A stretch of 63,989 nt of DNA from Sarcina sp. DSM 11001 (GTDB taxonomy: Bacteria; Bacillota; Clostridia; Lachnospirales; Lachnospiraceae), in the NCBI RefSeq assembly GCF_900101015.1, contig NZ_FNFZ01000025.1, positions 1-63,989 of the forward strand. The letters are read 5' to 3'. Under the pieces are notes generated by a model. It saw only the letters and a list, made by a program, of their open reading frames with translations. It made no database searches and had not been told where the DNA came from. The stretch's first letter is position 1; the number at the start of each line of letters is the position of its first letter. Made by a program: the position numbers and the translations under genes. Shown here piece after piece: positions 41,141 through 50,220 of the stretch.

Positions 41141-42142
41141 TCAGTCCGCCAGGTGGTACCCGTCCCTTACGTGGCGAAGGTTTGCCTCCATTTCGGCGGC
41201 ATCGGTCCAGCCGGAAAAGGACTGGGCATAAGAAAACCCCTGTGTATATCCAAAGTTAAAGCCCTGAAGGCTTCCATAGCCAGCCGTCAGCACCCCGTCT
41301 GCCGGGATCTTTAAGTCGGTATAGCGGCAGGCTTCGTAACCGGTGAAGACCGTTCCGTCTTTTCGCGTGACGTTTACTTCGTAAGTGTCGTAGAGTACAT
41401 TGTGCTCATAGGAGGTTTCTTCGTCCGAAATGAACAGGTACATCCGGTAAGGGGTATAAGTCAGATCCCGGGCAAGCGATGAGGAAACAATATCGTCCCA
41501 GTCTTCCCGGATGAGGCGTTCGGTGTTGGCGTGGATAGCAGCGAGATTGTCCCCTTCCAGCTGATCAGTTCCTGTCACCCATTCCGTGAGCCCCTCTACT
41601 TTAAACTGTTTTTCGGCAGGTTCAAAGCGCCAGCCTGCAGGGGCTTTTGCCTTCACCGTGACCGTGTCGCCGTTGTACAGACCGGTCTCCGGTATGACCT
41701 CAAACCGGGATTGATCGGCATACTCCGCGGCAGTGCGGTCGGAAATCTGCAGTTCTGCCCTGCCCTCGCCGGACATACCGGAAAACTTAAGGCTCACAGC
41801 AGTGAAAGGATCGGTTGTGCGGGGAAAGGCGAGCTCGTGCATCGGAGAGCCGGGAATGAGTGCATAGATCAGGCATATTCCTGCGATTACGCAAAAAGCG
41901 ATAAACCAGCCCCTGAGACGGCGCTTGCGCTGTCTGTTTCGCTGCAGGTCCCTGATTTCCTCCTCGGCGCGGGCCTTCGCTATACGCCGCTCATATAACC
42001 TCTTCGCGCTCTCATCCTTTTCAATGAGCATTTCATGCCCGCAGTAGGGGCATGCGGCCTTCTTCCCGTCCGCCGACAGTTCCATATTCCCTCCGCAGGA
42101 GGGGCAGACAAGCGACAGTGTCTTCATTTTTACCTGGTTCAT
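41141..42142 (-). CDS. Zinc-ribbon membrane protein of unknown function
   Basis: A 333-aa protein. It begins with a zinc ribbon (CPSCGGN ... CPYCGHE, residues about 13-36), a charged Arg/Glu-rich helix (about 47-78), one transmembrane helix (about 80-97), then an outside domain with GEGRAELQISDRTAAEY and GDTVTVKAKAPAGWRFE segments typical of beta-rich folds. The arrangement suggests an envelope sensor or assembly factor with a cytoplasmic ribbon. No enzyme motif. GGAGG lies 11 bases before the ATG. Confidence 0.65.
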   Translation of the reverse strand: MNQVKMKTLSLVCPSCGGNMELSADGKKAACPYCGHEMLIEKDESAKRLYERRIAKARAEEEIRDLQRNRQRKRRLRGWFIAFCVIAGICLIYALIPGSPMHELAFPRTTDPFTAVSLKFSGMSGEGRAELQISDRTAAEYADQSRFEVIPETGLYNGDTVTVKAKAPAGWRFEPAEKQFKVEGLTEWVTGTDQLEGDNLAAIHANTERLIREDWDDIVSSSLARDLTYTPYRMYLFISDEETSYEHNVLYDTYEVNVTRKDGTVFTGYEACRYTDLKIPADGVLTAGYGSLQGFNFGYTQGFSYAQSFSGWTDAAEMEANLRHVRDGYHLAD

Positions 42143-42197
42143 GTTATTGCAGGCCTCCTGATATGACTGTGATTCTGTAGATTGAGTACCCGCTCAT

Positions 42198-42614
42198 TTA
42201 GGGGTGGTTTCCCGTATCCCGGCACCAGGCGGCTATCTCCGCGATCAGGCTCAATGGAAGCTCTACTGAGCAGGGTATTCGGATCGCCCCTTTGCTGTAT
42301 GGACAGCCTGCCTGATCAAGCTTTTCCGCAAAGTGTTCTACAGCCTCAGGACCGGGATAGAGGCCAATGTGTTTTTTCGCTGCGGCAAAATGAATGATAT
42401 TGTGCCCCTTCCAGTAGGTCGGCATCGACCATGAGATCTTCTCTGTCGCATCCGGCAGTTCACTTTTAAGTACTGACCGGATACTAAGCAGCTGATCCCG
42501 GATGCCTTCGTCCTGAGCAAGGATATATTCATCTACCGTTTCCGGTGCTTTCCCGCAGTAATGGCTCTGGTTCTCTTTTTTAAAGGAACGTCCGCATTTC
42601 GGGCATTTCCACAT
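42198..42614 (-). CDS. DUF1801 (YdhG-like) protein with N-terminal zinc ribbon
   Basis: A 138-aa protein. The first 25 residues are a C-x2-C ... H-x-C knuckle (CPKCGRSFKKENQSHYCG). The rest matches DUF1801/YdhG (EKISWSMPTYWKGHNIIHFA, KKHIGLYPGPEAVEHF), the fold that includes frataxin-like Fra of Bacillus. A role in iron or Fe-S handling is possible but unproven for this group. It lies 55 bp upstream of the zinc-ribbon membrane gene. Confidence 0.8.
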   Translation of the reverse strand: MWKCPKCGRSFKKENQSHYCGKAPETVDEYILAQDEGIRDQLLSIRSVLKSELPDATEKISWSMPTYWKGHNIIHFAAAKKHIGLYPGPEAVEHFAEKLDQAGCPYSKGAIRIPCSVELPLSLIAEIAAWCRDTGNHP

Positions 42615-42662
42615 GTTTTGATACCTCCGTGTGACTCAGTGTGTTCGAATATCTGTAAAGTC

Positions 42663-42775
42663 GGACCAGGGGGGCTGTTCCCTGGTCCATTGTGTCTTTT
42701 TCAGGATATTAATTGGACTGAGGACCCGTTTTCTGGTCCACTATGAACTGACGAAACCGTTCTCTGGTCCACTGC
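42663..42775. repeat. Repeated CTGGTCCA motifs and a small hairpin
   Basis: In this 164-bp spacer a 9-bp hairpin (42663-42671 / 42680-42688) is followed by two copies of GTT(T/C)TCTGGTCCACT spaced 31 bp. Similar GGACAATGGACCAG words occur near 51145-51170. Confidence 0.6.
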
Positions 42776-42778
42776 CCG

Positions 42779-43450
42779 TTACTTCGAAGAGATTCTGGCA
42801 TTCACGCATCGCCCGGTGATGTAGGTCCAGACAAAGTCATACGCATCATCCGGAACGTAAATCATCAGATACTGCAGGAAAGTATTTACCCAGATCAGGT
42901 TCTCGCTTCTTTTTCCCTTGACTGATCTTACTTTTGAAAAATCTGCGCGGTAGGAATTCGGTCTCATCGACAGGCCGGTTCCCGCAATCACTCCTCCGAC
43001 ATTGCCTCCCGCGGCACTTGCCGCAGCCGACGTAGCTGCGATCGCACGTGTGATCTGAGCCTGATCAGTAGTCTGAGAAAATGCGATCCCCTCATTATTC
43101 ATTTCATAGATGAGCATATAGCTTCCTTTAAAAAGCTTATCCACAAGCCAGAAGGAAAACAGAACGATCAATATCACAGCAAGAAAAACAAGCCCCAATA
43201 TACCAAGCGCCCAGAGAGTATTACCGGAGTCTCTTGTCAGAAAGAGCAGGCTAAGGATAATTATCGCGTATGTAATTGCTATAACCTTCAATACAAATTT
43301 GAACATAGAAAGGTTTTGCAGCATTTTCAGACAGTAGATCCAGTCATAGGTTCCGTCTTCTTCCAGGAAGATGACATTGAGTCCCAGTTCCCTTGCCTCT
43401 TCGGATGTCAATGATCCAGGGTCGAGGCTCTCTATATTTTTGATATCCAT
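42779..43450 (-). CDS. Membrane protein of unknown function (two helices)
   Basis: A 223-aa protein with two close transmembrane helices (about 52-72 and 80-104) and cytoplasmic ends. The C-terminal part has a small Ala/Gly-rich stretch (AIAATSAAASAAGGNVGGVI) and beta-type segments like a PH-like domain (FSKVRSVKGKRSENLIWVN). No family assigned. GGGAGG precedes the ATG. Confidence 0.55.
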   Translation of the reverse strand: MDIKNIESLDPGSLTSEEARELGLNVIFLEEDGTYDWIYCLKMLQNLSMFKFVLKVIAITYAIIILSLLFLTRDSGNTLWALGILGLVFLAVILIVLFSFWLVDKLFKGSYMLIYEMNNEGIAFSQTTDQAQITRAIAATSAAASAAGGNVGGVIAGTGLSMRPNSYRADFSKVRSVKGKRSENLIWVNTFLQYLMIYVPDDAYDFVWTYITGRCVNARISSK

Positions 43451-43552
43451 ACCTGATCCTCCCTTTTGGAATCTGTTATTTGGAATCTCTTCTTTGGAAT
43501 CTGTGCTTTAAACCGTAAATATATAATCAAATATAACTGTTTTACACGGCAG

Positions 43553-43651
43553 CTACAAGAGTTTATGGTACAATACTTTTTGTTGAACGCCCGTGTCAGA
43601 ATCATCACCAGAATGCTTTTCGAAACGGGAGAATTACGATTTGCGGTGAGG
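43553..43651 (+). promoter_or_regulatory. Leader upstream of azlC, shared in part with ogt
   Basis: CTACAAG, GAGTTTATG, AATACTTTT(T)GTTG and AGAATCATCACCAG recur in the same order upstream of ogt (50447-50526), which suggests a shared promoter/leader of common origin. TACAAT (43569-43574) may be the -10. A 21-bp direct repeat (43631-43651 and 43660-43680) straddles the azlC start, so the copied GTGAGG supplies its ribosome site. A 64-codon frame in this spacer is not convincing. Confidence 0.45.
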
Positions 43652-43653
43652 TC

Positions 43654-44412
43654 ATGAAAGAATTACGATTTGCAGTGAGGAATACGTTTGCGATCTTCTT
43701 CACTTATCTTTTTATTGGAATAGCCTTCGGCATTCTTATGAGCGATGCGGGGTACGGTGTGCTGCTCTCCACTGCCTCGGCTCTCTTCATTTTTGCCGGA
43801 TCCATGCAGCTTGTCATGGTTCCCATGATGACGTCCGGTGCGTCTCTGATCTCGCTGGCCCTGATGGCTTTTTTCATCAATGCCCGCCATATTTTCTATG
43901 GCATCGGGTTTATAGAAAAATTCCGGAGGATGGGATGGCGCTGTCCCTATATGATCATGGCTTTAACCGATGAAACCTATTCCGTGCTGTGTTCTGTGCA
44001 GTACGAGGAAGGACTGGACGAGGACAAGGCTGCCTTTCTGATCGCTATGCTCGATCACCTCTACTGGGTGTTCGGCTGCTTTATAGGTGCATGTGCGGGA
44101 CAGTTTTTACAATTCGATATGCGCGGAATAGATTTCTCAGCCACCGCCTTCTTTCTGGTCGTCGTTGTCAACCAGTGGCGGGAACATCGTTCCAGGCTTC
44201 CTTTTTTAACTGCAGCTGTCTGTGCTCTGGGTTTCTATCTCCTGCTTGGCAGTGAATATTTCCTGATCCCGACCCTGGTCACCTGTCTTGCGGCACTGAT
44301 CCTGCTCCGTAAACCCATAGAAGAAAAGGAAGGCACACAGGAAGAAAAAGAAGATACACAGGAAGAAAAGGTCAGCACACCGAAAACAAGGGAGGGCATA
44401 AAAAATGAATGA
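43654..44412 (+). CDS. azlC: Branched-chain amino acid exporter large subunit AzlC
   Basis: A 252-aa membrane protein of the AzlC/YgaZ family with about five to seven helices (FAIFFTYLFIGIAFGILM, AGSMQLVMVPMM, NARHIFYGIGFIEKF). With AzlD it exports branched-chain amino acids or analogues. After the last helix comes a cytoplasmic tail of repeated EEKEGTQ/EEKEDTQ units (about 225-245). It overlaps azlD by 8 bp, so the two are translationally coupled. Confidence 0.9.
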   Translation: MKELRFAVRNTFAIFFTYLFIGIAFGILMSDAGYGVLLSTASALFIFAGSMQLVMVPMMTSGASLISLALMAFFINARHIFYGIGFIEKFRRMGWRCPYMIMALTDETYSVLCSVQYEEGLDEDKAAFLIAMLDHLYWVFGCFIGACAGQFLQFDMRGIDFSATAFFLVVVVNQWREHRSRLPFLTAAVCALGFYLLLGSEYFLIPTLVTCLAALILLRKPIEEKEGTQEEKEDTQEEKVSTPKTREGIKNE

Positions 44413-44728
44413 TGCAATCTATCCGATAGCCGTCATAGGTGTCATTGCCCTTGTCACGTGGGCTCTGCGCGCGTTTCCCTTTCTTCTCTTTGGCAGCAGG
44501 CCGCTGCCAAAGACGGTACAGTATCTGGGAAGAGCTCTCCCTCCCGCCATCATGACGGTGCTGGTGATCTACTGCCTCCGGAATACGTCTTTCGGGCAGG
44601 CTCCCTATGGTATTCCGGAGCTTATTGCCTGTGTGCTGGTCGTGATCCTCCAGACCGTGCGCAGGAATATGTATTTATCAATTGTCGCAGGGACCCTATG
44701 CTATATGATCTTAATCAGGGTAATGTGA
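44405..44728 (+). CDS. azlD: Branched-chain amino acid exporter small subunit AzlD
   Basis: A 107-aa protein with three to four helices matching AzlD/YgaH (ALVTWALRAFPFLLFG, LGRALPPAIMTVLVIYCLR). It is the obligate partner of AzlC; its ATG lies inside the last codons of azlC. Confidence 0.9.
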   Translation: MNDAIYPIAVIGVIALVTWALRAFPFLLFGSRPLPKTVQYLGRALPPAIMTVLVIYCLRNTSFGQAPYGIPELIACVLVVILQTVRRNMYLSIVAGTLCYMILIRVM

Positions 44729-44825
44729 CAAGCAGGCTGATCAGCCGATCAGGCCTCCCTTCTCCGGCTGTATTGCCGACGGCAAGGTGTGGGGCGCGGC
44801 TCGGTCGATACGGAGGATTGTATCG

Positions 44826-46124
44826 ATGAACTCTCCTGCCAAAGCAGACGTGGACAGGGTTCCGGAAAGGAGCAAAATGCTTTCAGGTATTTCATTTAAA
44901 AAGACGCCGGCATTTCTGTTGATCATGATGACGGCGCTTTGTGTTTTTTTCGGGCTGATGATTATTTTTTCCGGTCAGACGGATGCTTATGCGGCGGGCA
45001 GCTCCAGGATCGATGCAGAGACCGATTCAAGTGTTGATCAGGCAGACGGATCAGCCATCACCCCTCACAATGCCACGGCTCATCAGATGAGGGGCATATG
45101 GCTTTGCTTTGAAGATTATCCTGCGCTGGGGCTGTCTCTGTCTGTCGATGAGGCGGCCTATCGATCTAATGCGGACAGGTTTCTGACGGAAGCGCAGACC
45201 TTCGGAATCAATACTGTGTTCTTACATGCCAGGGCTTCTGACGATGCCTTCTGGCGGAGCGGGTCCTTCCATGCCTCCAAATATGTGGGAGGGGATGAAA
45301 CCTTACCGGCTGCGGTGGCTTATGATAAATTTGATCCCTTCGGAGTATTTTTAGAGGAGGCGCACAGGTACGGTATTGCGGTCCATGCCTGGCTGAACCC
45401 CTACCGTATCTCTACGGATTATTACCTGGATCCCGGAGATGATGCAAGCACAGAGAGAGTGCTCACTGCAGTGAAGGAACTGCTGGCTTATGAGAGCAAT
45501 GGAGAAAAAGTGGACGGCATCCATTTAGATGATTATTTTTATAATGCCGAAGTTGGATATATCCGGCTTGGACAACCCTCTGACATTTATGTCATCACAG
45601 ATTCAGAAGCAGCTGTGCCGGAGACCGGGAAATACGCTGTCGTGACGCCCGCCGAAAAGAGGGAAAATGTCAACAAAATGGTAAAGGAACTCTGCCGGGT
45701 CGTCCATGAAGCCGGCAGGACCTTCGGAATCAGCCCCGGCGGAAATTATGATAACGATATGAACGACGGCGCGGATATCGATACCTGGCTCTCAGAGGAA
45801 GGGTACATCGACTACATCGTCCCTCAGATCTACTGGTCCAACCAGTATGGAGAGGATGGTGACACGACAATGTACACGGACCGCCTGAATCTCTTCCTTG
45901 AAAAAAGAAAAAACAAGGCTGATTTCTACGTGGGGCTGGCCCTGTATAAGACTGAGGAAGGACGGGCTGCCGGCGATCCCGGATGGAAGATGAAGAGCAC
46001 AAACCTGGCTGAACAGATCGCCGAGTTTGAGAGCAGGGACGCTGACGGATATGTACTGTTTTCCGCCAGATACCTCTTCGAAAGCTGTGCCGCACAGGAA
46101 CTGTTCAATATCAGGGATCATTAG
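44826..46124 (+). CDS. Glycoside hydrolase-like GHL10 (DUF187/YngK-type) secreted protein
   Basis: A 432-aa protein with an N-terminal signal/anchor helix (about 25-47, then TDAYAAG) and a TIM-barrel GHL10 domain (MRGIWLCFEDY; FGINTVFLHARASDDAFWRS; HAWLNPYRIS; DGIHLDDYFY; FGISPGGNYDND; YIVPQIYWSN). Relatives are thought to cleave peptidoglycan or other envelope glycans; the likely acid residues lie in HLDDYFY. GGAGG before ATG 44826 sets the start, 13 codons inside the longer frame. A decayed, internally deleted copy of this gene lies at 51231-51541. Confidence 0.87.
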   Translation: MNSPAKADVDRVPERSKMLSGISFKKTPAFLLIMMTALCVFFGLMIIFSGQTDAYAAGSSRIDAETDSSVDQADGSAITPHNATAHQMRGIWLCFEDYPALGLSLSVDEAAYRSNADRFLTEAQTFGINTVFLHARASDDAFWRSGSFHASKYVGGDETLPAAVAYDKFDPFGVFLEEAHRYGIAVHAWLNPYRISTDYYLDPGDDASTERVLTAVKELLAYESNGEKVDGIHLDDYFYNAEVGYIRLGQPSDIYVITDSEAAVPETGKYAVVTPAEKRENVNKMVKELCRVVHEAGRTFGISPGGNYDNDMNDGADIDTWLSEEGYIDYIVPQIYWSNQYGEDGDTTMYTDRLNLFLEKRKNKADFYVGLALYKTEEGRAAGDPGWKMKSTNLAEQIAEFESRDADGYVLFSARYLFESCAAQELFNIRDH

Positions 46125-46194
46125 ATACCAGAGCCGTCGGGAGATACATCTGCCGACATTTTAAGCATTTCAGCCCTCTTGTCCGAAGTTCTCA

Positions 46195-46283
46195 GTCAGG
46201 CCCCCATATACTGTGATAAAGTCTGCGCGGCGTTGGATACAGTAATCACAATATCGTCAGGCTCCCATATACTGGGATAAAGT
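46195..46283. repeat. Direct repeat of 28 bp
   Basis: A segment containing CCCATATACTG(T/G)GATAAAGT occurs at 46195-46222 and 46256-46283 (61 bp apart, two mismatches) in the spacer between convergent genes. Confidence 0.8.
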
Positions 46284-46322
46284 ACACGCAGCCCTCCGGC
46301 TCACGCCAGGTGAAACGGGAAA

Positions 46323-46361
46323 GCTGGTATTCCCTGAACCAGGGGTTCAGGGAATACCAGC
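46323..46361. terminator. Bidirectional terminator hairpin
   Basis: An 18-bp perfect stem (46323-46340 / 46344-46361) with a 3-nt loop lies between the rightward GHL10 gene and the leftward UbiB-kinase gene. Short T-rich stretches flank it. Confidence 0.75.
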
Positions 46362-46418
46362 TCTTTAGATGTCACGGCAGGGGCTTGAATCTTCATGACC
46401 CAGAACATGCGTGCGGCG

Positions 46419-48533
46419 TCACTTCTTCTTGTGGAATATTCGCTTGATCGCGAAGAGGATCAGGGATATACCCAGGATCAGGATGATCACAGCGATCAGG
46501 GGCATTCCGTTGGGTGTCACCGGTTTGATCTCTGTCTGGCACAGCCTGCACCCGCCGGAAAACAGGACGCAGCCCACGATGACCAGGATCAGATCATTGA
46601 TCTTCTCGTTGAGGTCCGCGAGCAGGTCTTCATAGCCGGTCAGCTCCAGATTGATCTTCAGTCTGCCCTTAATGATATCGGTCAGGGCGTCGGAGATTAC
46701 CTCAGGGATCTTGGAAACCTTCCTTCCGGTATCCAGGACGCCCTTGCCCAGGTTCATGATCTCCTTTTCCAGGCTGAAGGATTTCTTTACGCGGTCCATC
46801 AGCTTGTCGGAGATCAGCTCAAACAGGTTCAGTTCCGGGCAGAGCTGCTCCATAACGCCTTCTATGGTCAGGAAAGAACGTACCAGCATCGTATACCGGC
46901 CCGGCATCACGATGTGGTGTTTGTCCGCAAGGTCGCACACTTCGCCAAGAACCGCCGAAAAGTCGATCTCGTTCAGGCTGGTGACATTCATGTACTTATT
47001 GCTCAGGTATTCCAGATCCTCTCTGAGTTTGGTCCTGTCTGTGTGGGCGGAGCTGGTTCCGATGGCCAGAACCCCGTTGGTCATTCCTTCCACATCGCCG
47101 GTCAGCAGGCCTATAACCAGATCCTGGAGGGCGTTCATATCAGCCTCGGTGATCTGGCCGATCATGCCAAAGTCGATCCATTCGACTTTGCCGTTACTGG
47201 CCATAATATTGCCCTGGTGGGGATCCGCATGGAAAATACCCACGTCAAACACCTGGTGCAGATAGCTCTCCAGAATGTCCCGGCCGGCCTGCACAGGATC
47301 AATCCCCTGCTCGATGAGCTTATCCTTTTTGGCGATGGAACAGCCGTCCACATAGGTCATAGTGAAAATGCGCTCCGTCGTCAGCTCGTCGATGACTGAA
47401 GGGCAAGTGACCTGTCCGCCCGCAAGAATAACATCTTTAAAGAATTTGGTGTTGGCAGCTTCGATCCTGAAATCCAGTTCTTCCTTTGTGACCTTCTCGA
47501 ATTCATTGACGATCGTCACCAGGTCCATGGCGTCCTCGCCGTCCTCGGAAGAAGCCACGCCGCCCACCATGGGCGCCAGTTTCTTTAAAAGGTCAAAGTC
47601 TCTCTGCATCATCTCCGCGATCAGCGGACGCTGTACCTTGGTGACCACCTTCGTGCCGTCAAGAAGCACGCCGTAGTGCACCTGTCCGATAGAGGCGGAT
47701 CCGATGGGTTCATCCTGGAATTCGGAAAAGATCTCTTCGATCTTCTTACCTGTCTCCACCTCGATCACAGCGCGGGCAACAGCCGGATCCAGTTCCTTCA
47801 CATTCTGTCTGAGCTTCTCGAGTTCCTGGCAAAAACTCTCCGGGAATATATCCACACGGCTGGACATGATCTGGCCGATCTTGACGTAAGTAGGACCCAG
47901 GTCCTCCAGTGTTGTCCGGAGCTCTACCGGTGTGATGCCGTTCGCGTAGAAATTATGCTTGGCCAGCACAGAGAGCATCTCCGCGGCGCGCTTTTTTTCC
48001 TTCTTGCCCTTTTCCTTGATATCCTGATGGAGGAGCTTTTCCAGCTCAGGAGTCATCTCCAGAGGCGTATGCTCGAATCCCGCCTTCATTTCCTCCAGTT
48101 CCCTCTGCATATCGTCCTTGCTGCGGGCGGGCGGTTCCGGACTCTGATTCTCTTCTTCTTCCTCAGCTTCTATCCTGGCTCCCCTTTTGATCGTCTCATT
48201 GATGGACTGCAGTTCTTCTTTCAACTCCTCCATCCAGTCTTTTTTTCTGTCCCCTGTGTCATCGGCAGAAGGATCGACGGATGAGGTCTCTGCAGGAACA
48301 GTCTCCGCGGGTTCCTCTGCAGGATTGGCAGCCTCGGTCTCCACGGGCTCTTCTGTAAGGCCTTCGTCCTGAATCTCGGCAGACTCCTCTGCAGGATTGG
48401 CAGCCTCAGTCTCCACGGGCTCTTCTGAAGGATTGACATCCTGAGTCTCCACAGGATTTTCTGTCGGATTTTCATTCTGTACCGGTATAGCATTCTGTCC
48501 CGGATCATGGTTCTTTTTCTTCCTGTTACTCAT
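46419..48533 (-). CDS. ABC1/UbiB-family atypical kinase with acidic repeat N-terminus
   Basis: A 704-aa protein. Residues about 20-90 are Glu/Pro/Ala-rich with a repeated PVETEAANPAEE unit. The UbiB kinase-like domain spans about 200-570 (TYVKIGQIMSSR, IGSASIGQVHYG, KVQRP, HADPHQGNIM, VEWIDFGMIG); the Ala/Gly-rich loop in place of a standard P-loop is a family mark. Two C-terminal transmembrane helices (about 645-695) anchor it. UbiB/COQ8 proteins act in ubiquinone or lipid handling; Clostridia lack ubiquinone, so a lipid or envelope role is more likely. It is third in a leftward operon after the HdeD-like and CmpB-like genes (16-bp gap). Confidence 0.87.
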   Translation of the reverse strand: MSNRKKKNHDPGQNAIPVQNENPTENPVETQDVNPSEEPVETEAANPAEESAEIQDEGLTEEPVETEAANPAEEPAETVPAETSSVDPSADDTGDRKKDWMEELKEELQSINETIKRGARIEAEEEEENQSPEPPARSKDDMQRELEEMKAGFEHTPLEMTPELEKLLHQDIKEKGKKEKKRAAEMLSVLAKHNFYANGITPVELRTTLEDLGPTYVKIGQIMSSRVDIFPESFCQELEKLRQNVKELDPAVARAVIEVETGKKIEEIFSEFQDEPIGSASIGQVHYGVLLDGTKVVTKVQRPLIAEMMQRDFDLLKKLAPMVGGVASSEDGEDAMDLVTIVNEFEKVTKEELDFRIEAANTKFFKDVILAGGQVTCPSVIDELTTERIFTMTYVDGCSIAKKDKLIEQGIDPVQAGRDILESYLHQVFDVGIFHADPHQGNIMASNGKVEWIDFGMIGQITEADMNALQDLVIGLLTGDVEGMTNGVLAIGTSSAHTDRTKLREDLEYLSNKYMNVTSLNEIDFSAVLGEVCDLADKHHIVMPGRYTMLVRSFLTIEGVMEQLCPELNLFELISDKLMDRVKKSFSLEKEIMNLGKGVLDTGRKVSKIPEVISDALTDIIKGRLKINLELTGYEDLLADLNEKINDLILVIVGCVLFSGGCRLCQTEIKPVTPNGMPLIAVIILILGISLILFAIKRIFHKKK

Positions 48534-48549
48534 TTCACATCCTCCTTTC

Positions 48550-49101
48550 TTATTTGTCTTTATGAAGCGGCCACACCAGGATCAGTCGTACAATTCCTGT
48601 GGCTGACGAAAACAGAATGACCCCTCCAATCACCTTGACGAAGGAATGTGCCCTGGGCCACCAGGGATTGTTAAAAATAATGACTCCCGATAAAAACAGC
48701 AGGATACTCAATATGACCAGGAGCCCCCACCATTTCCTTCCTGCACGGCGGGCATATACCCAGGCATATACAAGGCTGTGTACACCGTCAACCATCAGAA
48801 GGATCCCGAACAGGACACTTAAGACCCTCAGGATATTGTCACCTGAAACCAGGATAAAAACGCCCAGAAGGATCAGGAGCAGGGCAACGGTAAACATGAT
48901 ACAGCTGGACAGGTGTTTATCTCCTGCGATAAAATCCCATACCATCACTGTCCCGAGTACCACGATCACATAGCCCAGAATGTTCACGAGCGACGCGTCA
49001 TACTCCGGCGGGATGACCAGCATAAAAAGCCCGAGAACCATCATTACGATCGAAGTTATGATCGTATGCTGTTTCAGTCTGTCAAGAGCCTCAAAAAGCA
49101 T
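48550..49101 (-). CDS. HdeD-like (DUF308) membrane protein
   Basis: A 183-aa protein with six helices in three pairs, typical of DUF308/HdeD (MMVLGLFMLVIP, NILGYVIVVLGTVMVWDF, VLFGILLMVDGVHSLVYAW). HdeD is linked to acid stress in enterobacteria; in Clostridia the role is unknown. AAGGAGG before ATG 49101 sets the start. It is the middle gene of a three-gene membrane operon. Confidence 0.85.
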   Translation of the reverse strand: MLFEALDRLKQHTIITSIVMMVLGLFMLVIPPEYDASLVNILGYVIVVLGTVMVWDFIAGDKHLSSCIMFTVALLLILLGVFILVSGDNILRVLSVLFGILLMVDGVHSLVYAWVYARRAGRKWWGLLVILSILLFLSGVIIFNNPWWPRAHSFVKVIGGVILFSSATGIVRLILVWPLHKDK

Positions 49102-49178
49102 ATAATTATCCTCCTTTTTAAAAATATTTTGCAAATACAAATGCTGTGAACAGTAAATCAGAGAAATATAACCCCGGA

Positions 49179-50066
49179 TCATTCCGTCCCTTTATGCCTT
49201 CCAGTGGGATATTTTACAAAAGCATGGGCTTCCAGACGTCCTTTAAGTCTGTCGATCTCCGCTTTCAGTCCCTTCATCTCATCACTGGCCGTCTGTTCAT
49301 CATAAAGCAGGGCGATCAGGTCTTCCTGTGCTCCGATCAGATCCGCGCGGATCAGGTGTACAGGCTCAAGGCTGGCAGCGACTTTCTCTGCCTGCGCCTC
49401 CAGGTGTTTCTCCGCTTCCTTATGCAGACGTTCCGCTTCTTCCTTCACAGCAGCGAGACGGGCCTGTACGCGCTCGGTCTTATAGACAACATCGGGATAG
49501 GCATCCGCAAAACGGGAGTAGAAATAAGACTTGCTCGTCAGAATATGACGGACTTCCTTGCTGATCTCTTCTGTGTTGTCCGCTTCACTGCTGTCGATAC
49601 CAACCTTGACCAGCTTCAGGACAAAGAAGGAGATCACACAGTCCGCAGCAAAAACCAGCAGAAGGAAGGACAGGACCGCTTCCCTGACTCTCAGCGAAAA
49701 GCTGCCGAGGAAGGGATATAACAGAGCCGGATTGATCAGATGTATGATCACCACACCTGCAAGGCCGAAAAGGATCAGATTTCCGATCCAAACCCTTCCA
49801 TGGAGGTTCATTGGTTTCTGGCTATAGTCCCACCAGCGGGCATGGAAGATCTTTTCCAGGATCAGACTGGTTAAATACTCCACAGCGCCGCAGATCACAA
49901 AGGACAGGGCAAAGGTCATGACAAAGCCGGACTCGATGCTGGTGAGCTTCCCGATGATCGCAGTGATCAGCACTGCTCCGCCTCCATAAATAGGCAATAA
50001 AGGGCCTGTCAGAAAGCCGCGGTTGATAAACCGGTGATACTGCCTGTATTTCAGAATGACCTCCAT
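49179..50066 (-). CDS. CmpB-family (putative ABC transporter) membrane protein; true start probably upstream
   Basis: 295 aa from ATG 50066: about four helices (FINRGFLTGPLLPIYGGGAV; RWWDYSQKPMNLHGRVWIG), then a cytoplasmic coiled coil (about 200-285). The family is called putative ABC transporter protein, but the function is not proven. The homologous protein should start further upstream: the same frame continues as WVNIFLLFFIYGFGGWC, the first helix of the family, back to ACG 50126, where GAGAGG lies eight bases ahead exactly as for a start codon. No ATG, GTG or TTG exists in that stretch before the stop at 50156-50154. Either ACG (or a rare AUU/CUG) is used, or the start was lost by a T-to-C change. 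Confidence 0.75.
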   Translation of the reverse strand: MEVILKYRQYHRFINRGFLTGPLLPIYGGGAVLITAIIGKLTSIESGFVMTFALSFVICGAVEYLTSLILEKIFHARWWDYSQKPMNLHGRVWIGNLILFGLAGVVIIHLINPALLYPFLGSFSLRVREAVLSFLLLVFAADCVISFFVLKLVKVGIDSSEADNTEEISKEVRHILTSKSYFYSRFADAYPDVVYKTERVQARLAAVKEEAERLHKEAEKHLEAQAEKVAASLEPVHLIRADLIGAQEDLIALLYDEQTASDEMKGLKAEIDRLKGRLEAHAFVKYPTGRHKGTE

Positions 50067-50220
50067 GCACCAGCCCCCGAAGCCATAAATGAAAAACAGC
50101 AGAAAAATATTAACCCAATATTCCGTAACAGATTCCTCTCTTTCTAAAGTTTTTTATATGTACCATTATACCGTTAAGATAAATACGAAACCAGTTCATA
50201 TCCTGTTTTTTATCAGTACG

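Noticed and set aside
41141-41170. GGTGGTACCCG as a T-box motif
   Set aside because: It falls inside the coding end of a zinc-ribbon membrane protein and has no stem I or antiterminator around it.
46395-47399. 334-codon open frame on the plus strand
   Set aside because: Opposite the UbiB-kinase gene; His/Gln/Asp-rich composition typical of an antisense frame.
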